This document shows, one piece after another, positions 1-8,343 of a stretch of 19,141 nucleotides of DNA. Position numbers and translations under genes: made by a program. Numbering within the stretch: the stretch's first letter is position 1; each line of letters opens with the position of its first letter. The notes below the pieces were generated by a model, which saw only the letters and a program-made list of their open reading frames with translations, was not told the origin of the DNA and ran no database searches. This DNA comes from Gemmatimonadota bacterium (GTDB lineage Bacteria; Latescibacterota; UBA2968; UBA8231), in contig PATE01000111.1 of NCBI GenBank assembly GCA_002712305.1, forward strand, positions 1-19,141, read 5' to 3'.

Positions 1-263
1 AGCGACGGTCAGCGTCAACACCACCCCGGTGTTGTCGAGATCAGAGTGGATTGACGATGTCGATGTCCCGCAAAGCCCCGCAGTTGTCCTCCGCCCGAGT
101 ACCCATGCCGGTGTCGCTGTTGCTGTTTACGGGCGTCCTCATTCTGTGTGGTCGCATTCTACCCGCACTGTTCTAGCGCTACTCGACCCTATCGCCGCTC
201 GATCTGTCTGCGACCACCTCTGAGGCGGCCAGGTCAGCGCCCGCGTGCCGACAAACCGGACCC
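1..263. other. Window edge, no recognised gene
   Basis: I recognise no gene between the window edge and the end of the ABC permease gene. The only suggestive item is a plus-strand reading frame at 57-176. It would encode a 39-residue peptide with one hydrophobic stretch (PMPVSLLLFTGVLILCG) and ends in TAG. It has no convincing ribosome-binding site and no family resemblance, so I do not call it a gene. Confidence 0.3.
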
Positions 264-1049
264 TCATGCGGAAGCTCCCGCGTAGTGTCGCACGCCCACC
301 CGCCAGAAGAGACGTGACACCAGGGACAGGGTCAGCGCCAGGCCGATGGTCAGCACGAGATAGTCGGTAGACAAGCGACCGATGAGCGCTTCGGCGGGAA
401 CGGTGACCGCGAAGGTGACCGGCACGAGGAACGTCAGAGCTGCCTGCAACCATCCGGGATAGATCGTCACCGGCCATCTCGCCGCGTCATAGAGGCTGTG
501 GAAGATCATGAAGATGTTCTCAATCCGGATAAACCAGAAAGAAACCGTCGCCAGGATCAGCCAGAAGCTGTAGAGGATGACGATGCCCGCCAGCAGGGTA
601 ACGGCAAAGATCGCCGCCTGTTGCATCTCGACGTGTTTCCCCATGTGAATCAGCGCCGCCGCCGAAACCGTCGGCCCCAGGATGACGTCGATCAATTGCC
701 AGACCCTTACTTGGGAGACACTCACCAGGACCTGCGCCTCTTCCGGCTTGGTGAGAGTGAAGTCGAGATTTCCATCGCGCACATCTTCGATCAGCTTTTC
801 CATGCTCGGCCGCACCACGACTCCCAACACACCCGTCATGAGTACGAAGATCCCGAGCAGGGCAACCAGCTCTGCCGGTTCCCAGCCATTGAGGTGGTCC
901 GTGTGTCCATAGATGACGGCAACCCCTGCCAGGGCAACCACCAGATTCATGAGCGACTTGCCCATCTGAATCCAGAAATTGGCCCGGTATTGCAGTTCGT
1001 ATAGCAGACCAATTCGCAGGTAGATGAGGAACAGTCGCAACAGTCTCAT
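264..1049 (-). CDS. ABC-2 type permease (COG3694-like), second membrane subunit
   Basis: Predicted integral membrane subunit of an ABC exporter, 261 aa, last gene of a three-gene operon. The frame is open further upstream, but those extra ~130 residues are Arg-rich shadow of the preceding gene. The chosen ATG at 1049 gives MRLLRLFLIYLRIGLLYELQ, a typical N-terminus of the family paired with COG4586/COG4587 proteins. Several hydrophobic segments follow (for example around LVVALAGVAVIYG and LVALLGIFVLMTGVLGVV). The segment VRDGNLDFTLTKP is the conserved cytoplasmic loop of these permeases. It starts 11 bases after the stop of the other permease and has no obvious Shine-Dalgarno, which suggests translational coupling. 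The substrate is unknown; relatives are annotated only as an uncharacterised export system. Confidence 0.85.
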   Translation of the reverse strand: MRLLRLFLIYLRIGLLYELQYRANFWIQMGKSLMNLVVALAGVAVIYGHTDHLNGWEPAELVALLGIFVLMTGVLGVVVRPSMEKLIEDVRDGNLDFTLTKPEEAQVLVSVSQVRVWQLIDVILGPTVSAAALIHMGKHVEMQQAAIFAVTLLAGIVILYSFWLILATVSFWFIRIENIFMIFHSLYDAARWPVTIYPGWLQAALTFLVPVTFAVTVPAEALIGRLSTDYLVLTIGLALTLSLVSRLFWRVGVRHYAGASA

Positions 1050-1060
1050 GGCAGACCAGT

Positions 1061-1870
1061 TCAGGCGCCGACGGCCGAGTATCGTGCCGACGCACGCGAC
1101 CACACCAGGTGGACGGTCAGCCAGCCGAGCCCGATCCACAAAAACTGTGTGGCAAAGCCAGTCAGCATCTGGTCGGGGGAAAGACGTCCCATCACCAGTT
1201 CGACGGGAAAGGCGAGCATCACCTTGAAAGGCAGCACGTCGGCGATCGCCTGTCCCCAGGTGGGCAGCAGCGAAATGGGCGCAATGCGGCCGGCGAGAAA
1301 GAAAAACAGCGCCATATAGAGATTGTTCAGACCCGATGTGTCGGTGATCCAGAAGGCCAGCAGCGCCAGTGACCACTCGAAGAAGAAGCGAACGAGGAAA
1401 GCGAGCACCACGGCGGGGCCAAAAGCGACCCACATCCACGGTTCGGGTGACAGGGTGGGCTCAAAGAACCACCAAAGCAGGGCTGTGGCAGGGATGACGA
1501 TAGCCAGGGTCAACAGTTTGTAGGCCATGTTCTGAATGATGTCCCGATGAAAGGGATGCAGGGGTTGCACCAGCAGCGCGTTGAACGTACCCGAGCGCAC
1601 ACGATACCCCATCTCCCACATGTGCCACGAAAATGTGACGTGATTGACGACCATCATGATCAGGAAGTAGGCTGCCAGTGAACTCGCATCGAAATCACCG
1701 ACTTTGCCATCATCCTGCGCTTTGGCCACGGTGAGCCAAACCACCAGATAGATGACGGGCTGCAACACGAGCCCGATCAGCCAGATGACGACGGCCGCCC
1801 GGTACTGGAACATGACGGCCAGCTCGATCTTGAACAGTGTTCGATAGATGTCGCCGAACAGACCCTTCAT
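1061..1870 (-). CDS. ABC-2 type permease (COG4587-like), first membrane subunit
   Basis: Predicted inner-membrane permease of 269 aa, middle gene of the ABC operon. It has about six hydrophobic segments, including AAVVIWLIGLVLQPVIYLVVWL near the N-terminus and FLVRFFFEWSLALLAFW in the second half. RVRSGTFNALLVQPLHPFHRD matches the characteristic loop of this family, the counterpart of the DGNLDFTLTKP loop in the downstream permease. The ATG at 1870 is preceded by a GAGGG about six bases upstream and begins nine bases after the stop of the ATPase gene. The two permeases probably form a heterodimer served by the ATPase. The substrate cannot be read from the sequence. Confidence 0.88.
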   Translation of the reverse strand: MKGLFGDIYRTLFKIELAVMFQYRAAVVIWLIGLVLQPVIYLVVWLTVAKAQDDGKVGDFDASSLAAYFLIMMVVNHVTFSWHMWEMGYRVRSGTFNALLVQPLHPFHRDIIQNMAYKLLTLAIVIPATALLWWFFEPTLSPEPWMWVAFGPAVVLAFLVRFFFEWSLALLAFWITDTSGLNNLYMALFFFLAGRIAPISLLPTWGQAIADVLPFKVMLAFPVELVMGRLSPDQMLTGFATQFLWIGLGWLTVHLVWSRASARYSAVGA

Positions 1871-1879
1871 GCGGCGCCC

Positions 1880-2887
1880 TCAGTCGCCATTTGAATCTGG
1901 ACTTGAGCCTGGACCGCCCAGTTGTTGAGCAAAGACTTGCTCGATCACATCCTCGATGGGCGGCTCTTCGACGGTCAGGTCGATGACCGGTAAATCTGCC
2001 AGCAGTCGACCCGTCGTCGAGGCGGTCTGCTCCTTGGGCACCGTCATCGTAAACCGGCTGCCCTCGGCACTGACCACCTCCCCGTAACTCGACAGGTCGG
2101 CGTCCTCTGTGTCCAATTCGACCACGATGGTCTTGTGGGGAGAAAAGCGCCGTACTAGCTCTGCCAGCTGGCCATCGAAAAGCAACTGGCCATGGTGGAT
2201 GACGACGACTCGTTCACACAGCGCCTCGACATCAGCCATATAGTGAGACGTGAGCAGAACCGTCGCGCCCGATTGCCGGTTGTATTCTGCCACAAAAGTG
2301 CGGATGCGACGCTGCATGGTCACATCGAGCCCGAGCGTAGGTTCATCGAGAAACAGGATCTGCGGACGGTGGAGCAGGGCCGCCGCCACTTCGCATTTCA
2401 TCCGCTCGCCGAGCGACAGATTGCGCACAGGTTTGCTTAGCAAAGTGGACAGATCGAGCAGTTCCACGAGCATGTCCACTGTGTCGGTGAAAGCTGGGCG
2501 CTCGAGACGATAGATGGCCCTGTTTCGCTCGAAGGAATCGGCGACAGGAATGTCCCAGACCAATTGATTGCGGTTGCCCATCACGAGCGTGATGTGACGC
2601 AGGAAATCCCGTTGTCTTCGAAAGGGTCTTAAACCCAACACCTCGACGTGGCCATCGGTGGGTTGCAGCAGGCCCGACAACATCTTCAGCGTCGTCGTCT
2701 TTCCCGCACCATTGGGCCCGAGAAAACCGACGACCTCACCGGGGGCAACTTCGAAACAGACGTCCTTCACCGCCTCGACATCGCGCGTTCGTCGATAGAA
2801 CAGACTCTTGGCAGCGTTCCACAATCCAGGATCGCGGACAGGGACCTTGTAGGTCTTGGACAGATGGTCACAGGCAATGGCTGTCAT
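1880..2887 (-). CDS. ABC transporter ATP-binding protein (COG4586-like)
   Basis: Cytoplasmic nucleotide-binding subunit of 335 aa that powers the two following permeases. All core motifs are present: Walker A GPNGAGKT (57-64), the Q-loop region GNRNQ (104-108), the signature LSLGE (157-161), Walker B ILFLDEP (177-183) and the switch histidine in TSH (213-215). The insert between residues 15 and 40 (RDPGLWNAAKSLFYRRTRDVEAV) is typical of the COG4586 subgroup that travels with COG4587 and COG3694 permeases. The C-terminal ~100 residues form a regulatory extension of the kind seen in NatA/DrrA-like exporters. First gene of the operon. The oxidoreductase upstream on the same strand ends 52 bases before it, so it may share a transcript. 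Confidence 0.92.
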   Translation of the reverse strand: MTAIACDHLSKTYKVPVRDPGLWNAAKSLFYRRTRDVEAVKDVCFEVAPGEVVGFLGPNGAGKTTTLKMLSGLLQPTDGHVEVLGLRPFRRQRDFLRHITLVMGNRNQLVWDIPVADSFERNRAIYRLERPAFTDTVDMLVELLDLSTLLSKPVRNLSLGERMKCEVAAALLHRPQILFLDEPTLGLDVTMQRRIRTFVAEYNRQSGATVLLTSHYMADVEALCERVVVIHHGQLLFDGQLAELVRRFSPHKTIVVELDTEDADLSSYGEVVSAEGSRFTMTVPKEQTASTTGRLLADLPVIDLTVEEPPIEDVIEQVFAQQLGGPGSSPDSNGD

Positions 2888-2939
2888 GAGTCGGCAACCA
2901 CGGGTGACGTGCTGGTGCTGCCAATCAGGGGTTTGGTCA

Positions 2940-4532
2940 TCATGCGCGTTGCGGTCCCTCGAGACCCAGATCGGCGCACATCACCTGTGCCGCATTGTAG
3001 CCGGGTAGTCCCGTGATGTTGCCGCTGGGGTGGCTGGATGATCCGCACAGATACAGCCCCTGCAGATAACCTCGATAGTGTCCGGCGCCCGGAAAGGGTC
3101 GATCATAACCGACCTGCCCGTGCGAAAGGGCGCCGACGAGCAGATCTCCTTCATGCATGTTGGGCAACTGTCGCGGGATATCTGCAGCTGTGCGTACGAA
3201 CTGGTCGAGAACCTGCCCCTTCAGACCCGGCGCATACCGCTCCCACGTTTCCAGCATTCGTTCGCCGTGTTCCTCACCGAGGTTATCCCAATGGGCGGGA
3301 TCTCCGTGTAGCCGATAGGGCACTTTCTCCCACATGAAAGCAGTGTGTTTCCCTTCCGGCGCCTGACTGCCATCGAATACGGTCGGGCTCGACCCCCACA
3401 TCACCGTCGGCGGAATCTCTCCCTGCTCGTGGGCCCTGACCATCTGGTCGAAGTCGGCTGGCGACTCGAGGCCGAGGATCACCATGAAGGCCTTGTCCAG
3501 ATGAGTCATGTTTTGGGCGGCCGCGTACCTGGGAGGTGCATCGAGATTCAGATAAAGCCCGAACAGGGGCGCCAGCAGATTGAAGCGGAATGCCACCGCT
3601 CGATCGCACCAACTGGCCGGCAGCACCGATGGCTCGATCAGTTCGAGAAATGTCTGCCGCGGATTCAGACCGGAGGCGACAAAGTGCCGTGCACCGATCT
3701 GCTCACCGTCGGTGGTCTCCACACCGATGACCTTCGCAGGGTCGGTGTACGAATCGACGAGAATGCGTTTCAGCGACGTCGACGTCCGCACTTGACCCCC
3801 TGCCGATTCCACGGCGGCCACCAGCGCATTGGCCAGGCCCGCTGACCCACCGCGACACATCTGTGCCTTGCCGCGTGAGGCCAGCAGTGCCGGAATATGA
3901 TGGCCGAACCCGGGTGCTCGCAGGTCGACCTCACGCAGACCGTTGAAGAACAGAAGCCCTGCCTGTACGGCGGGATGACTGAATTCCTGTTCCACAAACT
4001 GTCTCGGCGATAGAGCAGCGACTTCCAGCAGTTTTCTACCAGAGGCACTTCGGGCCAGTTCCTGATGACGCTGCGCGGTGGGGCGCGGCGGACTCAGTGC
4101 TTCGGGTAGCAGAATCTCATCGACAATCTGTCGGAACTCACGTGCCCACACATGGAGCCGGTCGGCGTCCTGTGGGCTGATGCGGGAGAAGGCATCCACT
4201 GTTTTGTCGAGATCCGTCCACCACTCGAGTGCAGTGCCATCCTCGAGCAACATGGCCACATTGAGCTCGGGTTCGAGGTAATCGGCGCCGTGGTCGCCCA
4301 ACTGCAGTTCATCGAACCAGGGCATGGCGGTGATCGCCCGGTGGTAGAAAGAATGCGTATTGTGGTAGAATCCGGAGCCGGGTGGCCACTGTTCGGTGCG
4401 CAGTCCCCCTCCGGCGATGGGTCCGGATTCAATGCAGAGCACTCGCAGTCCGGCACGGCACAGATAGCTTTGCAGTACGAGGCTGTTGTGACCTGCACCG
4501 AGGATGATGCCGTCGTATTGGGCGTCAGGCAC
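2940..4532 (-). CDS. FAD-dependent oxidoreductase, PYROXD2/phytoene desaturase-like (COG1233)
   Basis: Predicted flavoprotein of 530 aa. The N-terminus has the dinucleotide-binding fold: ILGAGHNSL near residues 10-18, then the acidic residue in LCIESG that would contact the FAD ribose, then AGGGLRTE. The C-terminus has the second conserved FAD-contact region, LYLCGSSSHPSGNITGLPGYNAA. This layout is that of the amine oxidase/phytoene desaturase superfamily; the GHNSL variant and the SSSHPSGNITG ending are typical of PYROXD2-like proteins. There are no other carotenoid genes here, so a carotenoid role is not supported and the substrate is unknown. The start is GTG at 4532 and has no strong Shine-Dalgarno. 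The gene ends 52 bases before the ABC ATPase gene on the same strand. Length is normal and no disruption is seen. Confidence 0.88.
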   Translation of the reverse strand: MPDAQYDGIILGAGHNSLVLQSYLCRAGLRVLCIESGPIAGGGLRTEQWPPGSGFYHNTHSFYHRAITAMPWFDELQLGDHGADYLEPELNVAMLLEDGTALEWWTDLDKTVDAFSRISPQDADRLHVWAREFRQIVDEILLPEALSPPRPTAQRHQELARSASGRKLLEVAALSPRQFVEQEFSHPAVQAGLLFFNGLREVDLRAPGFGHHIPALLASRGKAQMCRGGSAGLANALVAAVESAGGQVRTSTSLKRILVDSYTDPAKVIGVETTDGEQIGARHFVASGLNPRQTFLELIEPSVLPASWCDRAVAFRFNLLAPLFGLYLNLDAPPRYAAAQNMTHLDKAFMVILGLESPADFDQMVRAHEQGEIPPTVMWGSSPTVFDGSQAPEGKHTAFMWEKVPYRLHGDPAHWDNLGEEHGERMLETWERYAPGLKGQVLDQFVRTAADIPRQLPNMHEGDLLVGALSHGQVGYDRPFPGAGHYRGYLQGLYLCGSSSHPSGNITGLPGYNAAQVMCADLGLEGPQRA

Positions 4533-4906
4533 GTTCCGTACTTTTCGTTCTTTGGTGTTGGCTGATTTGCCTGGCAGATATATTCATCACACACAACCCA
4601 ACCCAATCAGAGGATCTCGTCAACGTAGAACGTGGCGTGGTCCTGAGCGGAGGATCGGTCTTGTGTAGAAGATTCACGTTGGAATCCTCGGTTCTTCTGT
4701 AGATTGAGCACGTCATGAAGCCTTCGATCATCAAAAGACGATGGATCATCATCGGGCAATGGGTCATCGCTTGTGGATGGCTGGGAATAATCTCGGCCGA
4801 GGCCCAACAGGTGCCCGCCGTAGAGGCCCATCCTTTCGGCACACTCGACCTTCGAATGCACGCCGGCTCCAGGCGCGGCGTGGAGGTCAATCGTCTCTGT
4901 TGCGGT
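4533..4906. other. Disordered intergenic stretch, possible gene remnant on minus strand
   Basis: I can assign no intact gene here. One minus-strand frame stays open down to a stop at 4607. It reads some protein-like stretches (ERMGLYGGHLLGLGRDYSQ) and ends ATFYVDEIL, an ending reminiscent of beta-sandwich or carbohydrate-binding domains. Its middle is low-complexity and polar, and the frame dissolves upstream where the plus-strand receiver fragment begins. A plus-strand frame from an ATG at 4715 starts with a signal-peptide-like sequence (IIIGQWVIACGWLGIISAEA) and continues into the receiver fragment. It matches no receiver N-terminus, so that start is probably accidental. Confidence 0.3.
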
Positions 4907-5134
4907 GACCGCCCGGGCCTGGAAGTCGCCGCAACGGCCAAGGATCGTAGCGTGGATGCGGTGATCGTGCTGATGACGGGATGGGAGTTTGATGCGGATC
5001 AGGTGGAGGGTGGACGGGTTGTTGATTTGGTGTTGTCCAAACCCTTCGAGCGAGACACCGTCATTGAACGCGTCCGTGACGCGCAGCAAATGGTGGAGTC
5101 GAGGCGCACCGTCGCCCGCGATATGGCCGGGTAA
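4907..5134 (+). pseudogene. C-terminal fragment of a response-regulator receiver domain
   Basis: About 75 codons read as the second half of a receiver (REC) domain: RPGLEVAATAKDRS, then DAVIVLMTGW (beta-4 with the conserved Thr), then a helix, then VVDLVLSKPF (beta-5 with the conserved Lys-Pro), then helix 5 and a normal stop. The LMTGW...VDLVLSKPF wording is common in receiver domains at the C-terminus of hybrid histidine kinases. The first half, with the acidic pocket and the phosphorylatable Asp, is missing: upstream codons in the same frame, back to an ATG at 4715, do not resemble any receiver sequence. It ends 34 bases before the convergent enolase-family gene. A functional phosphoreceiver is not possible from this piece. 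It could also be a real but chimeric protein, which I consider unlikely. Confidence 0.65.
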
Positions 5135-5168
5135 ACTAACCAACGCCGGCGTCGAGCTTCGTGGATGG

Positions 5169-6300
5169 TCACCAGTTGGTGAAGCTGCTATCCTCCCTGC
5201 GATAACGACCTCTTGCAGGCCCCTCTCGTGCGCCGCTGGGTGCGTGCCGCGCGGCTGCCTCTTCATCGATCTCAACACCGAGCCCCGGCACTTCTGGCGG
5301 CAGTAGGTGCCCATCGGCGAACGGGACCTGGCGTGGGAAGACGTCGGGCAGGATTTGACCCGGTTCACGTGACAGTTCCTGTACGCCGTGCAGAGGAGTT
5401 GCCAGACACAGGTGCAGACTCGCTGCAGTGCAAACCGGACCCAGCGGATTGTGGGGTGCCAGCGGCACGTAGTGGGTCTCGCACCAACCGGCGATCTTTC
5501 GAGCCTCGGTCAGGCCACCGACGATGCAGACATCGAGACGGCAGTAGTCCATCAGATCATTTTCCAGGGCTTCACGAAAAGCCCACTTGCTATCGAATTG
5601 CTCACCCACAGCGAGGGGGACGGAGCTCTGCTGACGCAACAGGCGGAGGCTCTGCGGATTCTCCGACCGCAGTGGATCTTCGATGAAGTAGGGTCGATAG
5701 GGCTCAACGCCCCGGCTGAATTCGATCGCCGACGGGGGGTCGAGTCTCGTATGCACATCGACACAGATCTGCAGATCGTCGCCAAAGGTCTCTCGCACGG
5801 CACGAACTCGGTCGATCCCGTCAGCCACAGCTCTGTGCGGTTCGAACACCTCTTCTTCGCCCGCCGGATCGCTCAGCCCCCAACGAACAAAACGCCAGCC
5901 CACCTCCACCTTTGATCGACAATTCGCGATCAAGGCATCGGTATCGGCTCCGCCCACGTGGGGATAACACACCACGCGCTCTCGGCACAGCCCGCCGAGC
6001 AATTCATAGACGGGGACCCCAAGGGCTTTGGCCTTGATGTCCCACAACGCCATGTCGATGGCGCTGACCGCAGCCGATTGAACGACGCCACTGGGAAAGA
6101 ATCCCCCTCGGAACATCGTCTGCCATAGATGCTCAATGCGGAATGGATCTTTACCGATCAGATCGGAAGAAAAGTCCCGCAGGACGGCGGCCCAGGCCTG
6201 CCTCACCAAGGCCATAGTGACCCGCGTCGGTGTCGATCTTGACGAAGGTATAGGTGCGATTCTCCTCGACGAGAATGGGCGTCACTTTCGTGATTTTCAC
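5169..6300 (-). pseudogene. Enolase-superfamily dehydratase (galactonate dehydratase-like), frameshifted near N-terminus
   Basis: Member of the mandelate racemase/muconate lactonizing enzyme group; relatives dehydrate sugar acids. The main frame (from about 6200 to the stop at 5169) carries metal ligands in VDVH, FIEDP and AVGEQ and the His of APHNPLGP, the pattern of DgoD-type dehydratases. It ends with the family's usual SFTNW. The true N-terminus is in another frame: GTG at 6300 gives VKITKVTPILVEENRTY and then DAGHYGLGEAGL, after which that frame soon stops (TAA, 6151-6153). The main frame resumes with AWAAVLRDF. Compared with relatives, about six residues are missing at the switch, which fits a deletion of 17 or 20 bases (remainder 2 after division by 3). 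The GTG start overlaps the amidase stop as GTGA. Either a young pseudogene or a sequencing/assembly error. Confidence 0.75.
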
Positions 6301-6929
6301 GGGGTGCCTGCATCTGTGGATGGGCTTGGAACGTCACCGAGCACGCGCGAGCGAATCTGATCGAGGGGAAACGCCGGACCGGGGTCGACTTTCCGCTGCG
6401 GCGCAACCTCTTCGTGGCCGAGGATGTAGCGAACGGAGTAGGTGGAGACCAACAGCTGGCACAGTTGCTCAATCATCTCGAGTTGACGCGTCGGATACCG
6501 GTGCCACCAACTGGACGCTGACTCGTTGCGGTGCACGCCCTGGACCGCATCAGCTTCGGCGATCTCACGCTCGAACCACGTGAACAGCCGTCCGTCTCTC
6601 TGGTGCAGTCGGCCAGGATTGTCGATCTCGACACCGATGCTGAACTGATTGAATTCTGTACGATCTGCCCACGCCGATCTGCCTGCGTGCCAGCCGATGA
6701 TGTTGAAGGGCAATAGCTGTGTGATCGTGCCGTCTTCAGCCACGACCAGATGGGCCGAGACCTGGCGCTGCGGGTCCATGAGGATGCGCACGGCTGAGGC
6801 CGCACTGGCGCACGCGGTGTGGTGGAGGATGAGGGTGTCAGGCCCACCGTTGGCGAAGGTTTCTCCGTGATTCGGAGATGTAACGTGATCGACGTGGTCG
6901 CCGACCAGACGGCCACCCTCAATCTTCAC
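6297..6929 (-). CDS. N-acetylmuramoyl-L-alanine amidase, AmpD-like (Amidase_2/PGRP fold)
   Basis: Zinc amidase of 210 aa predicted to cut the lactyl-peptide bond between muramic acid and L-alanine in peptidoglycan or its recycled fragments. Visible hallmarks are LILHHTA (zinc His near 36), SAHLVVAEDGTITQLLP (the fold's central strand pair), GWHAGRSAW (80-87), IGVEI with the conserved Glu near 101, and the C-terminal GHEEVAPQRKVDPGPAFP (zinc His 172 and Asp 182, with the RK-DPGPAF signature of AmpD). No signal peptide or membrane segment is seen, so a cytoplasmic recycling role as in AmpD is more likely than wall lysis. The GTG start at 6929 overlaps the stop of the upstream methyltransferase gene as GTGA, and its own stop overlaps the next gene the same way. 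This indicates translational coupling of all three. Confidence 0.9.
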   Translation of the reverse strand: MKIEGGRLVGDHVDHVTSPNHGETFANGGPDTLILHHTACASAASAVRILMDPQRQVSAHLVVAEDGTITQLLPFNIIGWHAGRSAWADRTEFNQFSIGVEIDNPGRLHQRDGRLFTWFEREIAEADAVQGVHRNESASSWWHRYPTRQLEMIEQLCQLLVSTYSVRYILGHEEVAPQRKVDPGPAFPLDQIRSRVLGDVPSPSTDAGTP

Positions 6930-8251
6930 GCCCGTCGGTCCTTCCGTGGGAGGGTGACTGGAGCCTCCTCATACCAATCGAAGCGATTCAGGGGCAGATG
7001 GGCCTTGCCCCCGTCCGTCTGCTTAACGAACAGACTCTGGAAAACGCTGATGTATCCGCGATCGAACCAATTCGCCACGGCGGACAGATACAGGCGCCAG
7101 ATGCGGTAGGTCCGTTCGTCCACCTGGGCCAACGCCGCTTCTTGGTTCGCCTCCAACCTGCGGGCCCGGTGACGGAGGGTTCGCGCGTAATTCTCGCGCA
7201 GACTCTCCACGTCGCGAGCCTCAAAGTTATGGCGCTCAGCGGCGGTGGTCAGCTTTGTCATCGACGGCAGATCGCTGTCGGGGAACACGTAGGTGCGAAT
7301 GAACCCCTTCGTCGTCTTGGCCGGACGCGCGGGAAGATCGGCGATCCCGTGCAGCAGAAAAGCACCGCCGGGTTTGAGATGCCGCTGAACAGCCTGGAAG
7401 TAGTCGTCCAGCCGTTCGCTACCCACGTGCTCGATCATGCCAACACTGACGACCTTGTCGAAGCCCTCTTCATCGGTGAGATCTCGATAGTCGATCACGC
7501 GCGCCTGGCAGCGGTCGGCCAGGCCGGCGGCGGCAAACCTTGCATTGGCTTCATCCGCCTGCGGCTGACTCAAGGTAATCCCCACGCCCTCGATACCGTG
7601 CTCCTCTGCGGCATGCAGCAGAAGCCCGCCCCAGCCACAGCCAATGTCGAGAAGCCGCTCCCCCGCCTTGAGACAAAGCTTGCGGCACAGCATGTCGAGT
7701 TTGCGCACCTGGGCGCGATCCAGATCATCGTCTTCGGCCGTGAAGTACGCACAGGAATACACCATGCGTTCGTCGAGCCAGAGACGGTAGAAATCATTGC
7801 TCACATCATAGTGGTGGGTCACCGCCTGGCGATCGCGATCTACCGAGTGCTCGCTGCCGGACAGCCCGGGCTCAGGGATGGACGTCGACTCTGCATCGGA
7901 TGGCAATTGCAGCAAGCGCCGTCCCAATTGGAGTTTCTGCCACCAGGTGAGTTTCATGCCGATCAGTTTTCTGGACAGGGGCACTGTCGCTTCCAGATCT
8001 CCCTCCAGATCGAACTCTCCCGATATGTAACACTCGGCGAAGTTCTCTTCCGTCGGCTTCATCAGCATGCGGCGCAGAGCGCTCGGTCGCCGCAGCACGA
8101 CCGTGGATGACGGCTCAAGATCGGCGTCTGGGCCCCACGTGTTTCCATCCCACAGGCGTATGGCAGAGTCGCGCGGTTCGATCCAACCAAAGATGTCGTC
8201 GATGATGGAGTAGGCGATGTCGGTCATGGGTTCCGAAACGGGTTGGGTCAT
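6926..8251 (-). CDS. Cyclopropane-fatty-acyl-phospholipid synthase family methyltransferase
   Basis: SAM-dependent enzyme of 441 aa expected to methylenate or methylate double bonds in membrane phospholipid acyl chains. It has the full-length Cfa plan: an N-terminal lipid-binding part (about 1-140), then the core with AVTHHYDVSNDFYRLWLDE, the SAM loop LDIGCGWGGL, GITLSQPQ, VSVGMIEHVG with the conserved Glu, and FIRTYVFPDSDLPS. The frame is open upstream, but ATG at 8251 is favoured because GGAGG lies 13 bases before it and because the added residues look like shadow. An ATG at 8227 is an alternative. First gene of a run with the amidase and the enolase-family gene. It is divergent from the methyltransferase at 8344, leaving only about 90 bases for both promoters. 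Confidence 0.93.
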   Translation of the reverse strand: MTQPVSEPMTDIAYSIIDDIFGWIEPRDSAIRLWDGNTWGPDADLEPSSTVVLRRPSALRRMLMKPTEENFAECYISGEFDLEGDLEATVPLSRKLIGMKLTWWQKLQLGRRLLQLPSDAESTSIPEPGLSGSEHSVDRDRQAVTHHYDVSNDFYRLWLDERMVYSCAYFTAEDDDLDRAQVRKLDMLCRKLCLKAGERLLDIGCGWGGLLLHAAEEHGIEGVGITLSQPQADEANARFAAAGLADRCQARVIDYRDLTDEEGFDKVVSVGMIEHVGSERLDDYFQAVQRHLKPGGAFLLHGIADLPARPAKTTKGFIRTYVFPDSDLPSMTKLTTAAERHNFEARDVESLRENYARTLRHRARRLEANQEAALAQVDERTYRIWRLYLSAVANWFDRGYISVFQSLFVKQTDGGKAHLPLNRFDWYEEAPVTLPRKDRRA

Positions 8252-8343
8252 CGTTGACTGCTGGCCTCCGTTTTCCTCGCCACCACACCATGGTCGAGGG
8301 GATGAGCAGCCAGACTTGGCAACGCTGCGTAATATAGAGCGCC

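Noticed and set aside
57-176. A 39-codon plus-strand frame with one hydrophobic segment, a possible small membrane protein
   Set aside because: No ribosome-binding site, no recognisable family, and it sits at the window edge where context is missing; hydrophobic stretches of this size arise by chance.
4607-5368. Long minus-strand open frame of about 250 codons overlapping the enolase gene end and the receiver fragment
   Set aside because: Most of it is antisense to the clear receiver homology or is a shifted frame of the enolase-family C-terminus; only the last ~100 codons are considered, as a weak remnant.
6998-8110. Plus-strand open frame of 370 codons opposite the Cfa-like gene
   Set aside because: It is exactly antisense to a strongly conserved methyltransferase, has no family motifs, and is a shadow produced by high GC content.
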